A stretch of 64,000 nucleotides of DNA from Camarhynchus parvulus (taxonomy: Eukaryota > Chordata > Aves > Passeriformes > Thraupidae). Under the pieces are notes generated by a model, which searched no databases, was not told the origin of the DNA, and was given only the letters and a program-made list of their open reading frames with translations. Within the stretch, counting starts at the first letter, position 1. The number at the start of each line of letters is the position of its first letter. Shown here in pieces: positions 1 to 11,238 of this stretch. The stretch covers positions 46,039,376-46,103,375 of the forward strand of contig NC_044601.1 in assembly GCF_901933205.1 (NCBI RefSeq). Reading direction: 5' to 3'. A program made the position numbers and the translations under genes.

Positions 1-3000
1 AAAAATAAAATTACATTGAGAATACTTATTTTTCACAAGAACCAGAAAATAAGTACTCATTTCTAACTGCTGCATAGACAAGCCATCCCGCTCACAGCAG
101 ACACATGCAGGCAGATGAACACAAACAAAGAAAGCATGAATCATGCAAAGCCCCACCATTCTACTACCGCAACATCTAAACGAGAGCAGGTCACTGCCGC
201 ATTTATGTCTTGCAAAGCAGATCATCGTTAACTAATCACTGCAGAAATAATAATTTACATTGAGAAGAGAAATGTAGACAAAGTTTCTTCTGTTTATACA
301 AATTTTAATTTCCCAAGATAAAAACTGGAAAAGCTGGTAGAGTTCATATGATAGAAATCAACAGTCTCTGCTTGAAAACAAAATTACTTGTAGAAGTCGT
401 ATCAATTCATACCATCAAGCACGAATACCAAATTGCCATGCTCGGTAAAAAGATGCAGTTCTTTGAAATTCCATGCATACATCACAGCTTCAAAGCTACA
501 TTAAAATTGGCATTTGATAGTAATTGCAACACCTTCAGCTTTCTAAAGCAATGCACAAAATCCATTAATCCTTTTGTTACAACAGACAAGAGGAAAGAGC
601 CACATGATCCAAAGCTTCATGTGATCCTTTAACTGGAGTAGATGCTAGTATCAGCAACAAGACAGTACGTCAGAAAAGTTGCTTTCAATAAAAAAAGCTA
701 AGTATTTGCAGAATCATATTGCAGATCTCTGTAACTGCTTGCATGGATCCTTAAGTGGAAAATAATACCCTTGAATAAAGCACAGACTCACAGCGAAGTT
801 CTCCCATTTAAAAAATCAAATAAAGCAAATTATTCTCACATGTCTTCAGGGAATTCTTTTGATTTTGTCTCAATATGCATCTGTGAAGCACTTCAATGTA
901 CGTTTGTTCACCAAGGCAGATATATTCAGTTAGCATTATAAATTATTTATTATTTTACATAACACAACCAGCAGGCAGCTCCTCCCTCTAAGGCATACAG
1001 CTCACTCAGAAGGTAATGGAACAGATAGTAGGACTCAGCGACTCTAATCTCATTCTCTACATATCTGTGAAAATACACTCAATTGCACTCAAACATCCAA
1101 GAGATCAAGCCACAATATCTTATGAAAAACCCCAGAAGATAGAAAAGGTAGTAACACAAAAGAGCTGGAAGGTACTACGTAAAGCTTGGTGGAACATAAG
1201 CAGATAAGCTCTATAAAACAACTGTGTTCCAAAGGCAATTTTTAGACTTGTTGCAAATGCTTCAGAAAGATGGGTTAGTGCATGGATGAGCCAAGGCAGA
1301 GCTACCTAGGAAACTATTGCAGACAGTAAGAACACAACAGACACTACACTTTGGGCAGTATAGGATGCATTTCTGAGGACTGAAATTAAAGATATAATTA
1401 TCATGGGTCTGTAGGTCTGATTTTTCAATTGCTCTGAAGCTGCTGACAATGGAAATTTAAGGTTGCAAAACTAAGGTGGTAGTTAGCAGGAAGGCAGAGG
1501 TAAAAATTCCAGAATCCAAGTCAGGGCAGCTGGATAGTGATTCCCCACCCACAGCACTCCCAAGCAGAGTGCAGATGACTATTTAAAAGGAAAGAGCTTC
1601 TAATCTGACCTTTTTTTGCAACTGCAAAAACAAGGAAAGACATGTAGACCTAACTTTCCTCCAGCAGTGACATATGTTGGAATTCCATAGTAAACACTCA
1701 GGTTATGTTCACAGGAGGAATCCCCAGGAATTCCAAATTCAAAAACACATATAAAAATAAAACTCTTCACTGAGCAGAAGTATCAAAATCTAAACTGACA
1801 ATAATTGCAACATTTAGTGTACTTAGTAATAAAACTAAAGCAGCTTGTACTCCTGGGTCATGGGACTATGAGCAAGTCTGGAAGAGGATACATTTATCCC
1901 TTCCGTCAATCTGGGCTGTCAGGAAAGGGACAAGTAAAGTCTGTACTGTAGTACAAGAATTAATAAATGCCATTCTGTTAGACACCGGCAGAAAAAGCAC
2001 TGATGCTTTGGCATCAGTTCCCAATGCACTAAAGGAAGTGCTGTTACTTGTTTCCATGCTCTGAAAGCTAGTGGATTTTAAAGAATTAATTAATTCCATT
2101 ACATATTGTCTGGCTAGCACTTGTGCAACTCTGCCTTTAAAAAAAAGAACAGTTATGATCCCAAGTGAAAGCAGTAGTCACATCGGTATTTTTAGCAGTC
2201 GTACAAAATTGCATAATAGTTATATTAAATATTATTACATCATCACAATGTATAAAATTCAAAAGGGAGTGTTGCCAGGGTTAAGTGCTAACTAAGGCAG
2301 ATGACCCAGGCAGATGAGCAGTAGGAAAAACTGCTGCAGGGGTCCAAGAACTGGCTCTTCCATGGAGCATCCACTAGGTGGGAGGGAAAGCCTGTGCTTC
2401 GCAGGGACTGAGCATGTAGGGAAAACCCAGCCTGTCTCAACAGGGGGACAGAGCGAGGAGACTAAGGCACATACAGTTAACAGGCATTTAAGCAATCTTA
2501 TTTATCCTTCAAAATGGCAGGGAAGGAGTGATTGCCTCTTACTCCAATTGTTGGCTTAGTTTTATTTTTTAACCAAAGATAGGTAAGTATTATATTAGTA
2601 TCACCTCTGTAGAACCAGAAAAACGTATCCACCACCAGTATTATGGTGAAGAATCTTGGGCTAAAGACCACAATGATATTTCCAAAGAGCATAGTTAAAC
2701 AGCAATGGAGGTTTATTCACTTTTCTTGAAAGCCTGACCCTGTTTTGGAAATGGATTTGAGAGGCCTACACTTTGCTTAACCAGAAAAAACATTTTCCTA
2801 ATAAGAAACACTAGGATTCAAAGTGCAGACAAGGTTGTTACTTGCACTAAAAGAAATGGACTACAAAAAGCTTTACAGCCAGACAGAATATATCTATCAG
2901 CAGATAAATAGTATTAGCTATCTATGCTTCTTATCAATAAGAAGAAAAACTGCCAAAGCAAATGTTCCTGCAAAACCCACAAAGTCCCAAAGTCCCTTGT

Positions 3001-3894
3001 TCATCTAGCACAATTAGCAGTTACCTTGGCACTGCTAAATTCAGAAACTGATTGTTTTTTCTCCTCTAATCTTTAAAACATTTAGCCATCAGAATTAATA
3101 TCTCTATCAAACAGCTGGCATAATGTAATATATAGGAAGAACTGGAGGATAAAAAGTTGGAATCGTTGAATTCTCTAATATATTTGACAAAGAATTTAAG
3201 GAAAACTATCTCACAACCTAAGGAAATACATGCAAACACGTGCTGCTTCAATTGCCATGTCCTAACAGTAATTTGGGGAAAAGTAGGGGGAAAAAGGGTT
3301 TACTTTTAATACATTTATTGTTTTGTATCTCACACCTTATTAAAACTAACACAAATTTCTTTACTTTCAAAACCTATTACCTATTCTTATTTCCTTCTTT
3401 CTGTAGCCCTTGTTAGCTCTCAACACCTACTTCCTTCAAAAACAATGGAGGCTCACTGATACATCTGAACCAAAAAAGTTATTACACATTTGAAACAAAA
3501 AAAGTTATACAAAATAAGGGACTTCAAGACAGGCAACTTTTTGTCATGTTCCTGATACAGCTTCAGATTGCTCAAGTTGTCCAAGGTTGAAGATTCATAA
3601 AAACTAGTATGACTATTAAGTCAAAACCATGTTTGTTTAAAAACAAAGCCCAGCCTAGTTTAAAAAAGGCAACAGCACTCTGCCATCTGTAGAAGCTTTA
3701 CATGCATTTCTAATCATATATCTATTTGACAACATAAAGATTCCATATATTAAGCTCAAACTACCTAGGCAATAATTCTGTCCAAAGGTAATTTTACTTT
3801 CAAACAACAGATGAATATATTGGATATAAAGTATCAGAGTTCTGAAGACATAATTATCTAAGGACAAACTCTACCATTCTGCATGACTGGCAGA
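1..3894 (-). other. CERT1: CERT1 intron 3, left-most part; no gene seen
   Basis: This AT-rich stretch lies downstream of CERT1 exon 3 on the minus strand and should be intron 3. I looked for the next CERT1 coding exon, which in other vertebrates encodes a serine-rich segment after the PH domain, and found no matching reading frame here. Short open frames of 60-95 codons are present on both strands but show no recognisable protein. A slightly GC-richer pocket at about 2285-2480 stands out from its surroundings and may be an old, unidentified repeat. Nothing else can be supported. Confidence 0.6.
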
Positions 3895-5165
3895 AAATAA
3901 TCAGAATCATTAAGGTAGGAAAAGACTTCCTAGATCATGGAGTCTGACCTTCGACCCAGCACTACCATGCTAAATAGACCACAACACTAAGTTCCACAAC
4001 TTTTACTGCATGCCTCCAGAGGCTCTATGAGTTGTCTGGGCAGCCCAACCCAATACCTGATCACTCATTCAGTGAAAAAATCCTTCCCAATGTCCAACCT
4101 GCAGAGCCCCCCTACCCTCCAGCAGATGAACACTCCCACCCAAGTTATCGCCTGCAAACTGAGTGGGGATACCCTTGATCCCCTCATCCAGATGGTCTCT
4201 AAGCACACAACAGAGAACTGGACCCAATGCTGAGCCCTGGGGAACAGCACTGCTGACCGGCCACCAGCGGGATGTAACTCCATCCACTGACAATCTCTGG
4301 TCTTGACTATCCACCTGTTTTTTTACCCAGTGAACAGTACACCTGTGTACAAGCCACAGGCTGCCAGTTTCTCCAGGATAATGCTATCAGAAATGGTGTC
4401 AAAGGCTTTAGTGAAGTCTAGATAGAAAACATCTGCAGCCTTTCCCTCATCCACTAAGCAGGTCACTTTGTCATAAAAGGAGATCAGGTTGCTCAGGCAG
4501 GACCTTCCTTTCACAAATCCATGCTGGCTGGGCCTGATGACCTTGTCGTGCTGCCAGTCATCACACTCAAGATACTCTGTTCCATAGCCTTCCCCAGCAC
4601 TGAGGTCACCAAGGGCAGCCTAACAAGGCTGTAGTTCCCCAGATCCTGATTCTGAGCCTTCTTGTAGGTGGGCACCACACTTGCAAATCTCCAGTTATCT
4701 GGGGTGTCCCTGGTTAAACTAGGATTGATCATAAGTGATGCAGAGAGGCTTGGAAAGGTATTTCATCAGTTCTCTCAGTCTTGGGTGAATCTCATTTGCC
4801 CCATAGACTTGTGAGTAGCTAAGTGTCATGGGAGGTCACTTTCTCCTGAGTTACAGGAAGTCTATTCTGATCCCCATTCCTGTTTAGCAGCTTAGAGGGC
4901 TGCTTGCCCTGAGGATATTTGATCTCTCTGTAAAGACTGAGGCAAAGAAAGTATTAAGTACCTCAGCCTTTTCCTCATCTCTGGTGATAGCATTCCCCAT
5001 CCACATGCCCATTAAAGGATGGAGATTTTCCTTGGCCCTCCTTTTGTTGTTAATGCATTTGGAAAAACATCTTATCTTATACAGCAGCGACCAGACTGTG
5101 TTCTAGCTAAGGTTTCCCCTTTCTGATTTTTTCTCTACATGACTTACCAACATCCTAGTACTCTT
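3895..5165 (-). mobile_element. CR1-type LINE, minus strand, internally deleted
   Basis: Read on the minus strand, this ends near 3895 with a typical CR1 3'-UTR (rapid descent into text resembling TTGGAC..GATC..AATGATTCT). Upstream of that, from about 4090 to 5165, is CR1 reverse-transcriptase sequence. The 3'-UTR portion joins directly onto the RT region near 4085-4095, so several hundred bases of the element's C-terminal coding region are missing. The coding part is broken by stops and frameshifts. The left limit is visible by homology; the right limit is approximate. The orientation is the same as CERT1 transcription. Confidence 0.85.
4090..4740 (-). pseudogene. CR1 reverse transcriptase fragment (broken)
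   Basis: Three overlapping minus-strand frames carry RT landmarks in order. From 4732 down come remnants of the N-terminal RT region (NWRFASVVPTYKK-like). At 4514-4400 are KGRSCLSNLISFYDKV and YLDFTKAFDT, the fingers/palm motifs with the first catalytic aspartate. At about 4250-4130 are the VPQGSALGP motif and a palm motif reading F-A-G-D instead of the functional F-A-D-D. Frame changes between these blocks show it is non-functional. Family: CR1/jockey-clade non-LTR retrotransposon ORF2. Confidence 0.8.
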
Positions 5166-5194
5166 CCTGAGGTGCCTGCCTCAGCCTACATAGG

Positions 5195-5658
5195 AAGCAA
5201 CACTTGCAAGATCTGAAGTCAAATGAAGCTGGTGGAGGGTCTGGAACACAAGCCTGATGAAGAGTGGCTGAGGGAGTTGGGATAGCTCAGCCTGGAAAAA
5301 GGAGGCTCAAAGAAGACCTTATCACTCTCTACAGTAACCTGAAAGGAAGCTGTAGTGAGATGGGTGTCAGTCTCTTATTCCAAGTAGCAAGTGTCACGAC
5401 AAGCAGAAATGGCCTCAAGTTGCAGCAAGGGAAGTTTAGTTTAGACATTATGAAAATTTTTTCATGGAAAGGGTTGGAAAGCACCGGAATATACTGCTCA
5501 CGGAAGTGGTGGAGTCACCATATCTGAAAATGTTAAAAAAATGTGTGGATATGACATTTGATAACATGGTTTAGTGGTGAACATGGTGGTGTTGCTGGGT
5601 TGACAACTGAATGTGGAAATATTAAAGATCTTTTTCAATCTTAGCAATTCTATGATAC
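5195..5658 (+). mobile_element. CR1-type LINE 3' end, plus strand
   Basis: This 5'-truncated CR1 carries the end of ORF2 and the 3'-UTR. The translated text resembles LRELG..SAWKKEA..DLITLYSNLKG followed by the FFTERV-like segment, with stops. It ends at about 5645-5658 with AATTCTATGATAC, matching the CR1 octamer tail. It lies tail to head against the minus-strand CR1 on its left, so the two are separate insertions in opposite orientation. Confidence 0.85.
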
Positions 5659-8600
5659 ACTCGATGGCTTACCAAGATCTAAAAAAAGTTACATAAAACA
5701 TTGTTTTACCAAGAATAAAAGAAGATTAATTGTTTTAAAGAATAAAAACACATGATTCTATAAATCTCATTTTAGTTTATGAGTTAAGAACAAGTCCAAC
5801 ATAATACTAAAGGGATAAATTATCTAAATACTTCTAATGTTTAGATGTAAGACCTAGCCACAGATAGAGAAGAGCAAAGATATGCATATAAAGCAGATGT
5901 CACATCAAAAAACTTTATAAGCAAACTCAGATTATGAGTTTATCTAACGTAAAAGCTTTGGATATTTCATGTAAAAGACACATTTGGATATCTAAAAGGA
6001 TAAAAATTAAAATAATTTCCAAAACCTTGGTGAATCACCAATTCAAAACATAGGAGTATGTCCTTCTGTCACAAGGTTTCACAATACTCTGTGGTCTAAC
6101 AGATCATGACTGGGAAAATTAAGTTGTCATACACTCATATTACTTTCAGGTTAGTACCAGTTAATCTGTTTAATCTCCCCAAGTCAGTATCGTGTGTGAC
6201 CACTAGAGGGAAATAGCGAAAACGAAACAGACACCGCTGGAGGTTACTAGTGGTCTTTGACCAATAGTAACCCTTACCCTGTTTCTGCTTCAGTCCCGGG
6301 GCATAGAAACCTCCTTTTCTTGGTAGACAGTTAAAACCAGAGCAGTTTTACCTTTAGCCTTTATAATTACATTTGAGACACATTGCTTAGAGAGGATAAA
6401 GTTTTTCACACAGCATGCAAGTAGCAACAATGACATTTAGTGCTGAATGGATGACAGTGAATTAGAAATTGTAACAGAGATTAAAGAAATTATTCTGAAG
6501 TCAGACTTCTCAGACAGTTCAAAACAGTGAACCAACTAAGAACACACTAATTTTCACTTAAGACTGTCCAAAGACATAGTACCAAATCATTCTAATGAAT
6601 GTTCTGGCTCAGATTTTTAGAACTTCATCTGACAAGAAGTAGTTAGGCTCAATATAATTTAGCTTTAAAAAAGTTTAATACTTGTCTCAGAAAAAATTGG
6701 GCACATGTGTCTCAAGCACCATGCTCAAGTAGAAGATTTTTTTTACGTTCAGCTGCTCTGTCATTAGTCTGCAAATACACAGCTCATCATTAAAATCATT
6801 TTTATATACCAACCAGGCAAATAGGCACAGGATTTCTTCATATACAGGTTTTACATTAAGTAGGTCATCACCAAACTAGTTTTCCCTGTATGTATGCTCA
6901 CTCTGAGAAGCATTAGAAGAAACAAAGTTTTAGTTAAAGCCTACCAACCCATTTAAAGTCATGAACTAATTGTACAGACATATTTCCTCAGAAATAAGTT
7001 ATTTACTGTATTCATAACACTTAAGTTTATACAGGCTTATTTGGGAGTTCGTAAAACTGTTTTATGAAAAGCAACTTTCAGAAAACTCATCTTTGAAAAC
7101 TAAAATATTAACTGATATTACATACAATATTAACAAACATATCAGTAAAGATATTAAACTCATCACTTGCCAATACAAAAACAACCTCCACACTATTATT
7201 GATGCAAAAAAACCCAGACTGCTTTTATTTGCTGAAAGCAAACACCCTCTGTGTAATAGGAAAAACAACTTCAAGCACAGCACAGGTCTCTACAATAAGC
7301 TGACCTACCCTGCTGTTGAAGGAAAAATCTGGAAACTGTTTGGAAAACAGCTCACAAAAGGCTGCTTCTAGTACATTGGAGAAAAGGAAAGCAAATCAAA
7401 GGATCTAGGCCCTAAAATGTTCAGGACTTTGAAGATAAATGCTATCATGAGTTCTACACAGAACCCCAATACTGTTGGTCCTTAATAGGCTATGCACTAA
7501 GCTTTGGGACATCATTTTGGTCTTACTTTGTTTTCCAGAGGGCTAAAAAGTATAAAAAGATAAAGGGTGCCAGAACAGAGCTGGTACCAGCACAAAAACT
7601 TCCCTATGATAAGCATTAGCTAGAGAATAGTATAATAAAACAAGAAGTTTAGTGCCTATTTTAACTTAAATCTTCTATAGTAAGTAAGTGATCTTATTTC
7701 ATGACAGCACATCTGTTTTGTACAAGCTGTAGAGCCCTTTCTGTAAGTACTTCTGCCTTAATTGCCCACTGTACTATGAAAAACCCAGGCAAGAGCACAA
7801 ACACATTCAGCATCTACGTAATCAATTATTTTATAGGCTCATATTTTCTACATACTGCTGATGTCCAATCCCATTGTTGGTTCTCTCACACAAGTGTACC
7901 TCCGAATAATTCATCATGAGAAAGCTGCACATGTGTTAAGAGCGGGCAAACTGAAACTGATGCTACTGCCTGCAGAAATTCCAGTGCGCATATGGGTGAC
8001 ATAAAGACTTCAGGAGAATGGTGATATTCTTGCTGTTGACTGCTTTGAACTGCAACACACTAAAAGTTGCCTTTATCCCCTTGTGAAGTGAGGGGAAGGA
8101 AACTCCCACTTGATGGTAGGTAAGGTGTTTCCTGACCATTCTGTATAGCATTGACAAAATACAAATTCTGTTACCAGATTTTCAAATTCTGAACATCTCA
8201 TACTCCAGTTCAGGCATTGAAAAAGCAGTATCCATAAAAATGATGAAAGTGAACCTATTGTATCTACATCCAAAAGCACTCCAGACTCAAATCTGCCTCA
8301 CACTTGAGAACAGTTAAGAAAAACAGCAGATTTGGTGTCTAACACAAGGCTCTTATATCAAGACAGTATCAATCAACAAAGAGGGCATAGAACCTTTCCA
8401 GTCAAGTGTAACACAAGTTTTTCTCCTAAATGAAGCCCCAGGTCCACATATTTCAGACTTTCTTCCCATATGACCAAGTTCAAACCCAAAATGGAAAATG
8501 TTTTTTACTCCAGGTTCTGTCTATTCAGGTAGATATCTGAGAGAGACTACATATGACTAATACTATCAGCTGAACACTCTGCATCTGTTGAAGACATGTC

Positions 8601-8739
8601 TAGCCAGCATGATGGCCTCTTTTCAAGAATGAAAACACAAACCATTCCAGCCACTCTCTGAGGGTCAATTAGATATACTTACTCAAACCTTAAGTCCTAT
8701 GTATTGGGTGATTAAAATAGTACTGAGCAGGTTGGTTCC
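5659..8739 (-). other. CERT1: CERT1 intron 3; no gene seen
   Basis: AT-rich intronic DNA between two CR1 insertions. No exon, RNA gene or named repeat could be recognised. A compact GC-richer pocket at about 6185-6310 contains a CTCF-like core and a short inverted repeat, listed separately. The open frames at 7062-7371 overlap on opposite strands and look accidental. Confidence 0.6.
6200..6212 (+). promoter_or_regulatory. Candidate CTCF core motif
   Basis: CCACTAGAGGGAA matches the CTCF core (CCASYAGRKGGCR) except that the position normally C is A. It sits in a GC-richer pocket in otherwise AT-rich intron, and a nine-base inverted copy of its left half (CTAGTGGTC) follows at 6247-6255. A match of this quality occurs by chance in windows of this size, so the call is weak. 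Confidence 0.25.
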
Positions 8740-8834
8740 TCATTCTCATTAGCCACGCAGGCTCAGGGAAGGGTTTTCCTCTGGCAAGAGGCGGGGTGAA
8801 TAAAGGAGAGTTCTAGGGAGCCAGGTGAACAGGA

Positions 8835-9227
8835 GTGGGCAAACAGGGGTGTGATACAGCAGCTCACCTGGCAGTTCACGCAGGCAGGGTTGCAGGTTTC
8901 CCCCTTCTAGCGGGGTTTTTAGTTTGTTTTTGTGTTTCTGTTGGTAAGCTGGTTTTGGTGTTTTTGTTAGTAATGGTTTTTACACAGTCAAAAACTGCAC
9001 TTACTACAAGTGTATGTAACCAAATGGAACCCGCCAAAAAGGATGTGTCTGTCCAGACCTATTCCTGTGTGGAGTGTTTGAGCTTATCAGTGGTTTCAGG
9101 AGGTGTTGCAGAGGAGATCTGCCTGTGGTGTGAACAGGTGAATGATCTCCTTTTGCTAGTGGCCAAGCTTAAGGAGGAAGTTGAAACACTAAGGAGCATT
9201 AGAGAAAGTGAAAGGGAAATAGGCTGA
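8835..9227 (+). pseudogene. CR1 ORF1 N-terminal part
   Basis: This 130-codon open frame has a hydrophobic start, a segment with QTYSCVECLSLS, a WCEQVNDLLLLVAKLKEEVE stretch and RSIRESEREI, then a stop. Cysteine-containing text followed by a short coiled coil is characteristic of the avian CR1 ORF1 N-terminal region. The frame stops early; text to about 10020 continues ORF1-like sequence in other frames, including a regulatory-myb-like KKRFKVWCHQQNFGP segment at 9724-9912. It is a remnant rather than an active gene. Confidence 0.7.
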
Positions 9228-10030
9228 TGGAGTTCTGCCCTGCCATCCTTGAGGGACGCCTACCAGGAGTCAGAGGACTCCCATGCCTCCCACTGTAAGG
9301 CAATAGGAAGACACCTGGTGGATGAAGGGGACTGGAAATGGGTTCCTACTTAGGGAGGTAATAGAAGTTCCTCCCAACCCCATCACCTAGCCAGGTGCCA
9401 CTTCAGAATAGGTATGAGGCTCTGAATCCAGAGGGTCAGCCAGATGATATAGAAGAAAATGATCCGCCCAGTGGGCCTCCCAGTTACACTTCATCTGTCA
9501 GAGGGATCAGCACCTCTAGCATTAAAGAGAAAAGAAGGGTAGTCATAGCAGAACAGGTGACTCCCTTCTGAGGGGAACAGAGGACCCCACATGTGGACTG
9601 GACCCATCCCACAAGGAGTTTGCTGCCTCCCTGGGGCCCAGGTATAGGGTATTACTGAGAGACTTCTTGGGCTAATTTAGCCCTCTGATTATTACCCACT
9701 GCTGATACTCCAGGCTGGCAGCGATGAGATTAAAAAGAGGAGTCACGGCAATTAAAAGAGACTTTAGGGCATGGGGTCAAGTGGTTGACAGGGCAGTAGC
9801 ACAGGAAGTTTTCCGCTCAGTGCCTTTGGTGGCAGAGAAAAATGATGAAAGGAATAGGAGAGTCAAGAAGCGGTTCAAGGTTTGGTGTCATCAGCAGAAC
9901 TTTGGCCCTTGATCATGGGCCAACGTTTTCAGCACCTGGCCTACTGGAACTGGATGGGCTGCATCTCTTTAAGGGTAGAAGAATTTCAGCTCTCAATTTC
10001 AGAATTCATTAAGGAGGCTTTAAACTAGGT

Positions 10031-10531
10031 TTGAAGGGGGAAGGGGATGCAGCTGGGCTATCTGGAAACAGGCCCAAGGGTGATAAGGCTGAGTTAGGGG
10101 TGAAATCAGTAGCCCAGCTGAGGTGCATGTGCACTAATGCATGCAGCATGGGTAACAAACAAGAAGGGCTGGAAGCCAAGGTGCAACAGCAAAGCTATGA
10201 TGTAATTGCCATCATGAAAATGTGGTGGGACAACTCGTTTAGGTGGAGTCCTGCATGGGATGGCTACAAGCTGTTCAGGAGAGATAGGAAAGGGAGAAGA
10301 GGTGGAGGGGTGGCCCATTATATTAATGAGGCTTTTGATGCCATGGGTATTGAAACTAATGATGATGGAGTTCAATGCTTATGGGTGAGAATTAGGGGGA
10401 GGGCCAACAAGGCTGACATCCTACTGGGAGTCTGTTATCATCCACACAACCAGGAAGAAGAGGCGGACAACTTATTTTATAAAACAGCTGGACAATGTTT
10501 CAGGATCACCAACCCTTGTTCTTGTAGATAA
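10031..10531 (+). pseudogene. CR1 ORF2 endonuclease domain (mutated)
   Basis: This 166-codon open frame matches the CR1 endonuclease. It has the N-terminal C-T-N-A block, SMGNKQEGLEA, then D-V-I-A-I-M-K-M-W-W-D, GYKLFRRDRKGRRGGGVA, CLWVRIRG and NKADILLGVCY. In the active family the block before W-W-D carries a catalytic glutamate (I-T-E-T); here it reads M-K-M, so the glutamate is lost. The frame breaks near 10515; the next part (D-N-F-N-L-P) continues in another frame. Confidence 0.8.
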
Positions 10532-11238
10532 CTTTAACCTACCAGCTATCTGGGAACAATACAGCAAAAAAGAAGCAGTCCAGGAAGTTTTTAGAGTGTG
10601 TGGAGAACAACTTTTTTGCTGCAGCTGGTCAGTGAGCCCACCAGGGGCGGACTATGTTAGACTTGTTGTTCGCAAATAGAGATGGGCTGGTGGGAGATGT
10701 GGTGGTTGGAAGCCACTTGGGGCAGAGTGATTATGAAATTAAGAGTTCTTGATATTTCGTGAAATCAGGAGGAACATCAATAACACTTTTACACTGGACT
10801 TCTGGAGTGCAGACTTTAGCCTATTTAGGAGACTTATTCAGAGAGTTCCTTGGGAAGCAGCCCTTAAAAACAAAGGAGTCCAAGAAAGGTGGGTGTGCTT
10901 CAAAACAGAGATCTTGAGGGCACAGGAACAGACTGTCCCTGTGTGCCAAAAGATGAGTCGACAAGGCAAACATCCAGCCTGGATGGAAAATGATGTTTTG
11001 AAGGAACTTAGGAATTAAAAGAGGATGTATCATCTTTGGAAGGAGGGTCAGGTCTCAGGATGTATTCAAGGGGGTTGCTAGGGCATGCAGGAAAAAAACT
11101 AGGCAGGCCAAAGCTTGGTTCAAACTTAATTTGGGAACTTTTGTAAAGGATAATAAAAATGTTTTTATAAATATATAATGTCAAGAGGAAGGGTAAGACC
11201 AACCTTGGCTCTCTATTGCATGAGGGAGGTAACTACAG

